Shown piece after piece: positions 46,311-55,026 of a DNA stretch of 64,000 bases. A model generated the notes under the pieces. That model was given only the letters and a program-made list of their open reading frames with translations, did no database searches and was not told where the DNA came from. Within the stretch, counting starts at the first letter, position 1. Every line of letters starts with the position of its first letter. Source of the DNA: Lachnospiraceae bacterium (GTDB taxonomy: Bacteria; Bacillota; Clostridia; Lachnospirales; Lachnospiraceae); NCBI GenBank assembly GCA_021199655.1, contig JAJQHQ010000092.1:1-64000 (forward strand), given 5' to 3'. A program made the position numbers and the translations under genes.

Positions 46311-47837
46311 ATGAAAGAAATTAAGACAGAGCATTGGCAGACGGCTGAGAGTCAAAATGATTCGAATAAAGCCATCAGGAAGGAATGGGATCCTGGAGAA
46401 GTGATTGAAGTACTGCGGGAAGATATTGAAATTCCGGAAGCTGTAAAACAGAAAGCGAATGAAGCCTTTTCCAAAATAAATCAGGAAAAGGAAGCAACTG
46501 CAAATGAGGCGTTTTCCAAAATACATCGGGAAGCGAAAGCAACTGCACATTCCGAGATCCCGGAGAAAGAAGTTGTATATAAGAAAAAAACTGTGTATGA
46601 GAAAGCTCACATGCGTGAAAATCACGAAAAAGATGGAGTCTCTTTGGCAGGGAACACATCAAACAGAAACATAGCCGCCAAAGAGGCAGGCAGCCAAATG
46701 CAAGGAAACAGCAAACACTCCGGAGCAGGAAAAAGAAGCTCTCGCACCCACAAACACGCACTGGCAGTCGGAATCGCGGCGGCATGCGCGGTGATGATCT
46801 GCAGCGTAGGCGTGATGGCCGCGTATCGGCAGTGGAGCCGCTCCGTAGAGAAGGGAATGCAGGCGGACGAAGAGCAACTCGCCGACCTTGAAGCCGAGCA
46901 AATGCTGTCCGTATCCGGAGCATCCGTGACAGACCAGGGTGTGACGATCACCTCCGAAGAAGCCATTGTCGACAGCCATTATGCCTATCTCGTATTCAAA
47001 GTAGAAGGCTATACGCTGGAAGAAGGAGCACAGCCGGAATTTACAAATGTGGATGTGAGTGCTTCTGATGGAGAAGATCTCTATCTGGAAGGAAGTGGAG
47101 CTACCTCCTGCAACTTCTATAACGGTCTGATCGTCGGCGAAAACGGAAGGGCTGTAAACGCGGATGGAAGCGAAATAAAAGAGGATGAGGATGGTAACTG
47201 GCTTCTGCAGTATGTGCAGGACGACGGAAGTCTGGAATACTGTATCACCCTTTATTCCACAACAGAGGGCGCATTTATCGGAAGGAACTTACACATCGAA
47301 TTTCAGGGGCTGGGTTCATATATAGAAGATTCCGAAGAGGAAATCCGAACAGGCATTGACGGTACCTGGAACTTTGATCTGGCTCTGTCCGGTTCGCCAA
47401 ACACGACAACCTTTGATCTGGATACGGTGCTTGGAGACAGCGGCGCGACCGTAATTCAGGCTGTTCTCTCTCCGCTATCCGCAACGATATACTATGAATT
47501 TCCTTATTCCGAATACACAGTCGAAGCGGAAGATGAAAACGGAATGACGCGGATCACCACTTCTTTTGAAGAAGCGCCGACATTTCTCGGTTTCCGCATG
47601 AAAGACGGCACAGATATTCGTTATCTGACTGGCGGAGGCTCCAACGGCTATGATAACGACTGGAATGATATTGATAACGGTGAAATGCTCATTTACCGTG
47701 TAATACAGGGCTATGGACGTGTCATCGATGTGGATGAAATCGAAAGCCTGCTGTTTCTGAAATCTTATCCGGAAGAATCAGAAGAAGGGGAAGCGGTGCT
47801 CACTGATGAGAATCTGTATATTGTACCGCTGCAGTAG
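46311..47837 (+). CDS. Membrane anti-sigma factor, DUF4179-like
   Basis: A 508-residue single-pass membrane protein directly after the ECF sigma gene. Residues 1-150 are cytoplasmic and charged, including a tandem 15-residue repeat (NEAFSKINQEKEATA / NEAFSKIHREAKATA). A membrane helix follows near 155-177 (ALAVGIAAACAVMICSVGVM), and then an extracellular DUF4179-like region with DQGVTITSEEAIVDSHYAYL and IQGYGRVIDVDEIES. It should hold the sigma factor until a surface signal triggers its release. GGAGG lies 11 bases before the ATG. The operon ends in the 47917 terminator. Confidence 0.88.
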   Translation: MKEIKTEHWQTAESQNDSNKAIRKEWDPGEVIEVLREDIEIPEAVKQKANEAFSKINQEKEATANEAFSKIHREAKATAHSEIPEKEVVYKKKTVYEKAHMRENHEKDGVSLAGNTSNRNIAAKEAGSQMQGNSKHSGAGKRSSRTHKHALAVGIAAACAVMICSVGVMAAYRQWSRSVEKGMQADEEQLADLEAEQMLSVSGASVTDQGVTITSEEAIVDSHYAYLVFKVEGYTLEEGAQPEFTNVDVSASDGEDLYLEGSGATSCNFYNGLIVGENGRAVNADGSEIKEDEDGNWLLQYVQDDGSLEYCITLYSTTEGAFIGRNLHIEFQGLGSYIEDSEEEIRTGIDGTWNFDLALSGSPNTTTFDLDTVLGDSGATVIQAVLSPLSATIYYEFPYSEYTVEAEDENGMTRITTSFEEAPTFLGFRMKDGTDIRYLTGGGSNGYDNDWNDIDNGEMLIYRVIQGYGRVIDVDEIESLLFLKSYPEESEEGEAVLTDENLYIVPLQ

Positions 47838-47916
47838 TACGATATGCAAAAACCGAGAAGATGTATTTGGAAACGGATATTTATAACCGTTACTGTATTT
47901 TAAATTCTATGATAGG

Positions 47917-47949
47917 AGCAGTCTGCAAGTCATTTGCAGGCTGCTTTTT
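47917..47949 (+). terminator. Terminator of the sigma/anti-sigma operon
   Basis: AGCAGTCTGCAA and TTGCAGGCTGCT (one mismatch) with a short loop, followed by TTTTT. Confidence 0.85.
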
Positions 47950-47967
47950 CTTATCCTTTAAGGAAAC

Positions 47968-48144
47968 TATTCGGACTCGACACGCTCACCATGTTCTCTG
48001 ATCAAAGCGCTTTTCGAAACCATCCATTGTTCTCCAAACTTCTGCTCATCAATTCCTTTTTTACTTACCATATGCGACTGCATTACGCAAAATACTTTCA
48101 TTTTGTCCCCATAAAATTCATCCAGAATTTCTTTTAAATACAGC
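47968..48144 (-). pseudogene. Gene 3' remnant of unknown type
   Basis: An open frame without start reads KEILDEFYGDKMKVFCVMQS and continues to KSALIREHGERVESE and a stop. Codon use looks genuine but there is no initiation site, and a stop precedes it in frame. Probably the leftover end of a lost gene. Family unknown. Confidence 0.4.
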
Positions 48145-48160
48145 TACGAATCGAAAAAAA

Positions 48161-48240
48161 TTAATGATAAACATTAAAAAAACATTGACAAACATTATTT
48201 TCAAGTATATACTACAGCACGAATTAACGATAAACATTAA
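48161..48240 (+). promoter_or_regulatory. Promoter flanked by two palindromic operators
   Basis: TTGACA (48185-48190) and TATACT (48208-48213), 17 bp apart. On both sides sits a 17-bp palindrome: TTAATGATAAACATTAA (48161-48177) and TTAACGATAAACATTAA (48224-48240). The XRE protein of this operon is the likely ligand, giving autorepression, perhaps by looping. Confidence 0.8.
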
Positions 48241-48265
48241 TTTTTTAATGAAAAGGAGCTATATC

Positions 48266-48766
48266 ATGAACACAAATAATGAACTGGAAAAAATGAGGAA
48301 ATGGGGACATGCGTTGGAGAAAGCATCTCTAATCATAGGTAAGATCGTGTATATGTTTAGCCTCCTTGCCGGAGTACTGATTTTAGTAAATATGTTCGGC
48401 ATTTTTAATACTATGGGGCTAACTGTAGACCTGACCAGCTTTGGCAATACCATTCATTATCAGGAGCTTTCACTTCCTTTGCAAATTATAGTAAGTTTAT
48501 TACTGATCGCAATGCTGGTTATAACATGTATCATGGTTAACGCATTGGTACATGCTCTGAGAAGTGTATTTCAATCAATAGCAAACGGCAGACCCTTTGA
48601 GGATTGCACTGTTAAAGGGTTTCGCAAAGCGGCTCTTTGGATAGCAATTCTTGGAGTACTCAATGGAGAAATCTTTGGACTTATTATTGCTGTGCTATGC
48701 CTGTTTCTCTCATATGTATTTCATTATGGAATGCTTTTGCAGCAGGAATCAGATGAAACATTATAA
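48266..48766 (+). CDS. DUF2975 family membrane protein
   Basis: A 166-residue protein with four membrane segments (IIGKIVYMFSLLAGVLILVN, IIVSLLLIAMLVITCIMV and two near the C-terminus). Membrane-embedded DUF2975 proteins are typically encoded next to a small Xre/YozG-type regulator, as here. The role is unknown. The ATG at 48266 follows AAAAGGAG; the ORF track starts 34 codons earlier inside the operator region. It heads a three-gene operon. Confidence 0.85.
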   Translation: MNTNNELEKMRKWGHALEKASLIIGKIVYMFSLLAGVLILVNMFGIFNTMGLTVDLTSFGNTIHYQELSLPLQIIVSLLLIAMLVITCIMVNALVHALRSVFQSIANGRPFEDCTVKGFRKAALWIAILGVLNGEIFGLIIAVLCLFLSYVFHYGMLLQQESDETL

Positions 48767-48781
48767 GGAGATGATTTACAC

Positions 48782-49003
48782 ATGGGAAAAATAATATTGC
48801 GGCTGGATCGCGTTATGGCAGACAGAAAAATGTCACTAAAAGAATTATCATCTATCGTTGGCGTATCGAATGTGAATTTATCTAAGATAAAAACAGGCAA
48901 AATAAGCGCAATACGCTTCTCAACATTAGAAGCTATTTGTGATGCGTTAGACTGCCAGCCAGGAGATATTTTGGAATATAAGAAAGACGAGGAACAGGCA
49001 TGA
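48782..49003 (+). CDS. Small XRE-family regulator (YozG-like)
   Basis: A 73-residue Cro/CI-type protein: VMADRKMSLKELSSIVGVSN forms the start of the helix-turn-helix, then VNLSKIKTGKISAIRF, and the end CDALDCQPGDILEYKKDEE is typical of YozG-like partners of DUF2975. It should bind the two palindromes flanking the operon promoter. It starts 15 bp after the DUF2975 gene and overlaps the next gene by 4 bp (ATGA). Confidence 0.9.
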   Translation: MGKIILRLDRVMADRKMSLKELSSIVGVSNVNLSKIKTGKISAIRFSTLEAICDALDCQPGDILEYKKDEEQA

Positions 49004-49833
49004 AACGAATTTTTAAAATAGCGCTGCAGATTTTGGCAATTCTATTATTTGTGATACTTTGTCAATTACCAGGCGGCATTTGGATGGACTCATGGGAAAT
49101 AAATAAGATTGCTCTTCCGCTGCACTACCTTGTTGCCTCAATCGTATATTTTCTACTGTTTTTCCTTGGATTTAAATATATCAGGAATCGTTTTTTCAAG
49201 GATATTGAAATTTATGGGCTGAATGAAGTGAAGATACACAGGAGCTATCTGCTATACGGTATAAGTGAATTAATTTTATTCTATGCAGGCGCTATGATTA
49301 TTGGAGGACACTTTATTTTCCCCGAAATGGACAATTACCTGTTCGCGCAAAATGCGGCAAGTTTTCTCGGGACATTTTTAGTTGCTCCAATCATTGAGGA
49401 ACTGGTTTTCAGAGGACTTATTCAGGGTATTATTTCAAAAAATTATAACCGATACGCAGGAGTTATCGTATCTTCTCTTATTTTTGGAGCTGTACATCTC
49501 ATGAATGGAAGCTTAAGTCTTATCAGCGCCTTTCAGCTTATTATCAGCGGAGCTCTTGTAGGTATCATGTTCAGCTGTATTTATTTGTCAACCGGTTCCA
49601 TTTGGGCAAGTATTACTGTTCATGCGTTATATAATGGCATCGGAACACTTGTTCCAGTGGATATCACAAGCACAAACGACTGGCCGGTCGTATTCGTCTT
49701 AAATAGTAGAAATCAGTTGCTGACCGGCGGGGATTATGGATTTGACTGTGCGCTTACGACCGTTATCGGATTTATATTAATAACAGTTTTCATCCTGCAT
49801 CGGGAATATAAAAAGAAAAAATCGAGACTATGA
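49000..49833 (+). CDS. CPBP family intramembrane glutamic protease
   Basis: A 277-residue membrane protein with about eight membrane segments and the three motifs of CAAX-protease/bacteriocin-processing enzymes: IIEELVFRGLIQGII (EExxxR), FGAVHLMNGS (FxxxH) and ITVHALYNGIG (HxxxN). Members of this family process peptides or give self-immunity to bacteriocins. It is translationally coupled to the XRE gene. No bacteriocin gene is evident close by, although a Nif11-like small gene lies 2 kb to the right. Confidence 0.9.
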   Translation: MKRIFKIALQILAILLFVILCQLPGGIWMDSWEINKIALPLHYLVASIVYFLLFFLGFKYIRNRFFKDIEIYGLNEVKIHRSYLLYGISELILFYAGAMIIGGHFIFPEMDNYLFAQNAASFLGTFLVAPIIEELVFRGLIQGIISKNYNRYAGVIVSSLIFGAVHLMNGSLSLISAFQLIISGALVGIMFSCIYLSTGSIWASITVHALYNGIGTLVPVDITSTNDWPVVFVLNSRNQLLTGGDYGFDCALTTVIGFILITVFILHREYKKKKSRL

Positions 49834-49865
49834 GAAAAAGGCATTCCATGCTTTAATAATTCAAG

Positions 49866-50406
49866 TTATAGCCTTTCGCATAAATCCAGACTGATCCATC
49901 CATTCCGTCCGCTCTGGTACGCTTTCAGCAGCCCCCATCCGGAAGCCGATCCCGTCCCTTCGGAAGTCTCCACAATCGTGAACACGCCCTTCCCGGTATA
50001 CTTCCCGGTCTTCGCAAACCCCGTCCCAGGACCCGTGCGGATATTCAGGTTGCTGATGCTCACCTTCACCTGGAAGTTTTCCGTCTCTGCACTTTCGGAA
50101 GCACCTGCCGCCGTCAACGCGCCGACATACACCACATTCCCTGATGATGCAGTGTCCGCCGCCCCGGACGCAAGCGCCGCCTTCCATGCAATCGAGCAGG
50201 GTGATTTCCCCTACTCGCCGCGCAGGGCGCATCCAACACCAGCTGGAAAACTTCCATATACCCTTGTCAGATTCCCATTTTGTAATAGCCTGCCTGGATA
50301 CCAAAATCTTTTCTGCCAGCTGCTGCTGTGTTAATCCCGCACTTTTTCTTGCCTGTGCAATTTTTTCTCCAAGCGTTAATGATTCGCCTCTGCTCTTTGT
50401 TTCCAT
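49866..50406 (-). pseudogene. Decayed XRE regulator with SH3-like tail
   Basis: A strong ribosome site (GGAGG) precedes METKSRGESLTLG and a helix-turn-helix (IAQARKSAGLTQQQLAEKIL ... RQAITKWESDKG), after which the frame leaves the expected sequence. A shifted frame near the 3' end reads VSISNLNIRTGPGTGFAKTG to GWGLLKAYQSGRNGWISLD, a bacterial SH3 domain. In between, reading is broken by stops. It seems to be the two ends of an XRE-SH3 gene after an internal deletion. Confidence 0.7.
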
Positions 50407-50907
50407 AGAAAAATACCTCCGTAATAGTAATATAGAAAACGGCTCTAGTCGTTTTCTTTTGCACAGACCACAAGGCAGCGAAGCTGCCATTCCATATGCG
50501 ATCGTGTGCATCGAATCAGCTCTCGCTGTTGCTTTCACTATACGGCCCGGTACAGCAAATCACAAGAAACGCCCGTTTTCCTGCATGCTACGATGCGTAG
50601 CATGATGATTTCTGCCGCTTAAATGTTCATATTTCAGTCTGACAAATTCAGATTCTGCCATGTTTGCAAGCCCCATCCACCAGCAAAAACACTGCTGCAG
50701 CAATAATCTGACATAACCTGGCACGGCGGATTATCCGTCAAGCTTGTGTCTACGCTAATGCAAAATTAAATATTTCATCCGCTGTATTCCCAGTAGCTGT
50801 CCATAGCGGTTTTTCAATCAACTCCTTCAGCTTCATACGGGGATTATAATTTGAGAGAAGTTGAACCGGAAGCTTAAGGTCGCCAACCACCACAAAGATA
50901 TAGCCTT
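50407..50907. other. Gap with possible remnant at 50750-50907
   Basis: No intact gene. On the minus strand, a start-less frame reads FIQSLKGYIFVVVGDLKLPV and then LWTATGNTADEIFNFALA; it may be the end of a lost gene. Nothing else is recognised. Confidence 0.4.
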
Positions 50908-51520
50908 TCAATGATTGGATGAAAGCCATACCCACGGTGATGTAAAGTTACTCCCCCAGTTTTTATCTGCGTAACCATAGCTCTTTTCCGGAATGACTCT
51001 GTATGAGACTCCGTTTAATGTCACGGTTCCGCTGTAGACGCTTTTCATTCCTTCCGCGTGCCAGTACATCTCAAACGCTTTCAGGAAACGGAACAGCTTA
51101 CTGGTTCCGTAACCGACATTGAAAGCAATCTGTTTCTCTATTTCAAGATTCCAGGACATCTCTCCGCTGTCGCTCATCCACTCCGGATGCGCCGCAGCAT
51201 CTTCTTCGCTCACGGATATGCTGCCGACAAGTTTCGTATCCGAAGCGTAACTGTCATCCGCCTGTACCGAATATGGTGCTTTGCCATGAATACTCACATC
51301 ATCCCATGAGAAGAATCTATGAAGTTGACAGGGATTATTTTCATTTTCCGCGGAGCTGCCCCTGCGCGGAGCACCCCAGCATCCTGCCTTGACCATCAGA
51401 TACGATGGCCGTATTCCGTTTTTCCTGTTTTCCTCAAGTTGTCCAAAAACAGGCTGTCCCTGGTTCAGCCCGGGATTGATCGTGAAAAATTCGATGAAGA
51501 ATGCTTTTTCTACAATCCTG
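50908..51520 (-). pseudogene. Internal fragment of a tocopherol-cyclase-like gene
   Basis: An open frame without an own start begins near KAFFIEFFTINPGLNQGQPV and continues through GCWGAPRRGSSAENENNPCQ and YGYADKNWGSNFTSPWVWLS to a stop. These are pieces I associate with the tocopherol cyclase-like family in Lachnospiraceae, where a longer C-terminal half normally follows. Here both ends are missing; the left end joins unrelated sequence immediately after WVWLSSN, and the right end runs into the Nif11-like gene. Confidence 0.6.
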
Positions 51521-51788
51521 CAAAAAACAATTCGTAAAAATCATCTTCTGCTTCCAGCATCGGAGAATTCTCACCGCCGCCATTCGTGCTGCGCTTCATC
51601 GCCGCATAGGATTCCTCACCTGCAGCGATGACATCAATCTCATACACGGGATACCCCAGTTCCCTGCATTTTGCGCAGAAAGCTGAAAGAGGGTTTTTCT
51701 GCTCTCTTGTCAGTAAAAATTCTTCCCGAAGTTTCTCATTCTTTTGCGCTTTTGCTTTGATTTCGTCCAACATCTCCGCGATTTCCAT
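51510..51788 (-). CDS. Nif11-like small protein
   Basis: A 92-residue protein resembling the Nif11 leader-peptide family: MEIAEMLDEIKAKAQKNEKL, then an FCAKCRELGYPVYEIDV core and the tail RSTNGGGENSPMLEAEDDFY. In some bacteria Nif11-type proteins are precursors of modified peptides with a core after a GG site; the GGGENSP tail is suggestive. No maturase gene is visible nearby. It is the only intact gene among many remnants, which argues for selection. The family placement is moderately secure. Confidence 0.55.
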   Translation of the reverse strand: MEIAEMLDEIKAKAQKNEKLREEFLLTREQKNPLSAFCAKCRELGYPVYEIDVIAAGEESYAAMKRSTNGGGENSPMLEAEDDFYELFFAGL

Positions 51789-51825
51789 GATTCACCGTCC
51801 TTTTCTATATCGGAAATCCACCGAA

Positions 51826-52250
51826 TCAGATAACAATTCCATGCAGATGATCTACCTCGTGCTGAATAATCTCTGCCTGGTCCCATAAATCATTTTCTTC
51901 TCCGCTATCTTTGGCAGTTCGGCCACGTCCTGTTCATATGTATACAGAATTCCTGATCCTGAATCCTTTTGCGCATTCTTTACTGCATCTTTCCACCCAC
52001 TTGCAATCCGCTCGGCAAGCTTCGTGTTTCTGGATGTCGTCGTTTCATTATGTACGGCGTAAGCAATAGCCTTTTCCACATCCATCGACACACGCCGCTC
52101 GCCCTGCATCAGGCGTTTCGCACAGCCGGTCTCCGAAAAATAAAAGGCGGGAAATAAATCGCATCCTCGTCCTTTATGACATCGGATGTACGGATCATCT
52201 CATCGAGCGTCATTTCCAGTACCGGAGCTTCCACAGAAGCCGCCACCCTG
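51826..52250 (-). pseudogene. Mosaic remnant: RecD-like helicase piece and deformylase-like end
   Basis: Reading leftwards with frame changes: APVLEMTLDEMIRTSDVIKD and a shifted YFSETGCAKRLMQGERRV resemble the start of a RecD2-type helicase. The frame then passes MDVEKAIAYAVHNETTTSRN, and a third frame ends NDLWDQAEIIQHEVDHLHGI, matching the metal-binding HExxH end of peptide deformylase. At least two frameshifts are needed. Two unrelated genes appear to have been fused by deletions. Confidence 0.5.
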
Positions 52251-52380
52251 CCCTAATGATTTTGCTTAGAAATGAATATTGTCCTCACTTTCTTCCATCG
52301 CAGGAAAATACCTGCAGTCCTTTTTTTCTGAATCCGTAAATCGAAATCATCTTATCACATAAAATGGGGGACTACAACTA

Positions 52381-52660
52381 TCATCTGGTGTCTCCGGATT
52401 CAGTCATAACAGAGGATTTTACTTTATGCCACAAAATAACTGACAATACAACTGTTACGCAATCCGAAATGCTCTGGCCGGAAATGACTCCATTCAGGCC
52501 TAAAGCCGCACTAAGCAAAAACAGAAGCGGAATGAGCAAAACGCCCTGACGAAGTACCGAAAGTACCGTGGCCGGAAATGCGTGTCCCACAGACTGCATG
52601 CAATTCATATTCACAAACAGGATTCCAATGAATGGCCCGGACTGTTTGATAAATACGTAA
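52381..52660 (-). pseudogene. C-terminal fragment of a MATE efflux transporter
   Basis: An open frame joined to the end of the AraC gene reads IKQSGPFIGILFVNMNCMQS, GHAFPATVLSVLRQGVLLIP and GLNGVISGQSISDCVTVVLS, the last membrane segments of MATE family transporters. The first ten or so helices are absent. Confidence 0.75.
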
Positions 52661-52663
52661 ACG

Positions 52664-53539
52664 TTAAATAATCTTGACAGGTAAATCATTATTGTCTCCT
52701 GAGGAACCTTTCCTGACAGCGGACGGTGTGCAACCATAAATAGCCTTGAACGTGCGGTTAAACAGCTTCTGGTTGGTGAAACCGTTTTGCTCCATGATTT
52801 CCGCGACCGACAAGTCTGTGTTTTCCAGATCCTGATAGATATGGGCTGCGCGTACCTCATTCAGATACTGTAAAAAAGACATCCCCATTATCTTTTTGAA
52901 AAAACGACAGAAATATTCTTTGCTGAAACCGAGCTGATCGGCTGCATCCTGCAGGCTGATCGGCTCTTTATAATGTGTGATCACAAAGCTGATGACAGTG
53001 CGAATCCGTTCCGAGTTTAAAAGGCTGGCGTTTTCCGGCAGAGCACTCTGTGGATGAGAAAAATACTGGATCAGCCGCGCAAAAATCTGCAGCACATATC
53101 CTTCGGTCTCCATGGGAAGCGTCACCGGATTCCGGATATAAGCTTTTGTCAGATCCTGAAGAAGCATGCAGATATCGAGATATTCCTGAAAATTATCATC
53201 CGTAATGTCCTCCGGCGTACACCGGAACTGATAGAGATCCAGCCCCGGAATATATTTCTCCATATAAGACTTGGAAATATGGATAGAGACAAACATGGAA
53301 GTCAGATCATGAGAAAAGGTACTGTGTACCTGACGCGCGTCTACCACGATCATATGCTTGGGATGGAGCTGATGCTTTTTCCCGTCGATGGTGATGTCAC
53401 TTTCCCCGTTTAAATGAAAGAGAATCTCCAGTTCCTCGTGCCAGTGCGGCGGATGATAACCGCCCGGCGCTGTCACATAGGTGATACGAAAACCGGATGT
53501 TAGCGGCGTTCGGAAGGATTCATAATAAGGTGTGGACAT
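52664..53539 (-). CDS. AraC-family transcriptional regulator
   Basis: A 291-residue regulator with an N-terminal cupin (PPHWHEELEILFHLNGESDI and DARQVHSTFSH) that senses a ligand, often a sugar, and a C-terminal pair of helix-turn-helices: ISLQDAADQLGFSKEYFCRF and SVAEIMEQNGFTNQKLFNRT. The ATG follows GAAAGGAGACTGCAAAA. Its old target may be the lost MATE transporter gene next to it; otherwise the target is unknown. Confidence 0.9.
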   Translation of the reverse strand: MSTPYYESFRTPLTSGFRITYVTAPGGYHPPHWHEELEILFHLNGESDITIDGKKHQLHPKHMIVVDARQVHSTFSHDLTSMFVSIHISKSYMEKYIPGLDLYQFRCTPEDITDDNFQEYLDICMLLQDLTKAYIRNPVTLPMETEGYVLQIFARLIQYFSHPQSALPENASLLNSERIRTVISFVITHYKEPISLQDAADQLGFSKEYFCRFFKKIMGMSFLQYLNEVRAAHIYQDLENTDLSVAEIMEQNGFTNQKLFNRTFKAIYGCTPSAVRKGSSGDNNDLPVKII

Positions 53540-53649
53540 TTTTGCAGTCTCCTTTCAGTATCGCTCATTATAGGATTGAAACAGGAATATGTCAATATCG
53601 ACTTAAAACAAATCAATATTCCGCCTTTTGTCCGGGACAAAAGCGCGGT

Positions 53650-53769
53650 ATGCTCATGGACGTAACAAAGCAAAACAAAAAAGACATACAGAATAGCAGA
53701 CCCGGACAGAGCGCAGAAATATATCTGAATCGGGAAAAATTCTGTGAGATATTGAATTTACGAAAGTGA
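53650..53769 (+). CDS. Possible small ORF, 39 residues
   Basis: MLMDVTKQNKKDIQNSRPGQ to ILNLRK; no clear ribosome site. It may be an accidental ORF or a gene remnant upstream of the next small ORF. The 53540-53649 stretch should contain the divergent AraC promoter. Confidence 0.25.
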   Translation: MLMDVTKQNKKDIQNSRPGQSAEIYLNREKFCEILNLRK

Positions 53770-53779
53770 GGACAGGATT

Positions 53780-53905
53780 ATGAGAAAATTCGTAGAATAT
53801 TTTAAAAAGAATCAGGTAGAAATCGCGCTGGCACTGTATGCGGTAAATATGAACGTAAACTCTTTTCAGGGATATGAGCAGATCCGTGCTATATCGGAGA
53901 GATAA
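53780..53905 (+). CDS. Small protein, 41 residues
   Basis: MRKFVEYFKKNQVEIALALY followed by a polar tail; too short for the ORF track. The start has GAGGACAGG at proper distance. A terminator follows at 53942. Possibly a real small peptide or an N-terminal remnant. Unknown function. Confidence 0.4.
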   Translation: MRKFVEYFKKNQVEIALALYAVNMNVNSFQGYEQIRAISER

Positions 53906-53941
53906 CACAGAACTTTCCGGAAAAACAATTCCTTAGACGTT

Positions 53942-53970
53942 GGCACCTCGCATACATGAGGTGCCTTTTT
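53942..53970 (+). terminator. Terminator
   Basis: GGCACCTC-GCATACAT-GAGGTGCC followed by TTTTT. Confidence 0.85.
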
Positions 53971-54010
53971 ATTCTGAACGGCTCCCTGCCAGGAAGAGAA
54001 GTACTGCCGA

Positions 54011-54205
54011 TCATTCCTTACTCTCGATAGCAGTTTTCAGATCAGCAGCCGAAAGTCCTTTTTCTTTCATAATAGCAAGGACTTCCTTTATTGCTTCTTC
54101 CTCTGCCGCTTTTGCTGCAGCAGTATCTAATGCATCAATCTCAGCCTGAATTTCATCTTTCTGTGCTTCTAACCCGGATATCTTTTCCTGATTCCTTTGT
54201 ATCAA
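54011..54205 (-). CDS. Small coiled-coil ORF overlapping the macro-domain gene end
   Basis: A 64-residue frame starting with TTG inside the macro-domain gene: QEKISGLEAQKDEIQAEIDA, then EAIKEVLAIMKEKGLSAADL. The first part is a coiled coil, the second recalls the end of H-NS-like nucleoid proteins. It may be the remaining end of a separate gene fused by deletion to the macro gene 3' end, or an overlapping gene. No ribosome site is evident. Confidence 0.35.
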   Translation of the reverse strand: MIQRNQEKISGLEAQKDEIQAEIDALDTAAAKAAEEEAIKEVLAIMKEKGLSAADLKTAIESKE

Positions 54206-55019
54206 TCAGACGCAGCAGTGTATCCGTAAATGGCTCATCCAGATGATCCATCCAATCATTCAGATCACCGGCTGGCGGCTGCTGTGAAAAACAGATCGGA
54301 GCTTCCATATCATCCGTCTTTGGCTGCTGTGCTGCAGATATTTTTGTCCGGCCAACTGAGCCGGACGATCTGGCAGCTGGCTCTAGCGGAGCAACTTCCG
54401 ATGGACACGGGTATGCAGAAAGTTCCGGCTCCCGCAACACACGTTCCTCAGCATCGAGGAGTTCCCTGCAGGAATGTGTGTGTGCCTCCACGTAATATTC
54501 GTCTATGTATTGTTTTATCGCTCCCTGCAGTTGTTTTCCTACAGAAAGAGCATCTTTATCAAAAACAGCAAGATAGACATCCATCTCATACAGCTTCAGA
54601 AAATCCTGTATCGCAGATACCGCCACCTGCAGAGCTTCTTTTTTCGGATAACCATAAATTCCGGAAGAGATCAAAGGGAACGCAATGCTCTTACAATCAT
54701 GCTGTAATGCCTGCTTCAGAGATTCCATGTAAGCAGAGCGGAGCTGTTCTTCGCATCGTAAAGCCACGTTCTGATGATAGACAGGACCGACCGCATGAAT
54801 CACATATTTTGCCGGGAGCTGAAATCCCGGCGTAATCACAGCCTGACCGGTCTCAACAGGTGAAAGCTTATCACAGGCTTTCTGCATGTCTTCCGCCCCT
54901 GCTTCGTGAAAGATTGCTCCGCATACACCGCCACCCATCCGAAGGTCTGTGTTAGCGGCGTTGACAACTGCGTCAACATTCATTTTTGTAATGTCCTGTC
55001 TAACGATTGTAAAAGGCAT
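54153..55019 (-). CDS. Macro domain protein (ADP-ribose binding) with altered C-terminus
   Basis: A 288-residue protein. Residues 1-165 are a macro domain like those that bind or hydrolyse ADP-ribose derivatives: VDAVVNAANTDLRMGGGVCG, KYVIHAVGPVYHQ and FPLISSGIYGYPKKEA. The tail (about 166-288) is poorly conserved; relatives end with a helix-turn-helix-like region after LLRLID, and here the sequence breaks off there with KESGKDIRVRSTER, so the natural C-terminus was probably lost. The start follows GGGGTGATTGCCTT. It ends the umuC-yolD-small-macro series, a repair context. Confidence 0.85.
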   Translation of the reverse strand: MPFTIVRQDITKMNVDAVVNAANTDLRMGGGVCGAIFHEAGAEDMQKACDKLSPVETGQAVITPGFQLPAKYVIHAVGPVYHQNVALRCEEQLRSAYMESLKQALQHDCKSIAFPLISSGIYGYPKKEALQVAVSAIQDFLKLYEMDVYLAVFDKDALSVGKQLQGAIKQYIDEYYVEAHTHSCRELLDAEERVLREPELSAYPCPSEVAPLEPAARSSGSVGRTKISAAQQPKTDDMEAPICFSQQPPAGDLNDWMDHLDEPFTDTLLRLIDTKESGKDIRVRSTER

Positions 55020-55026
55020 AAGGCAA

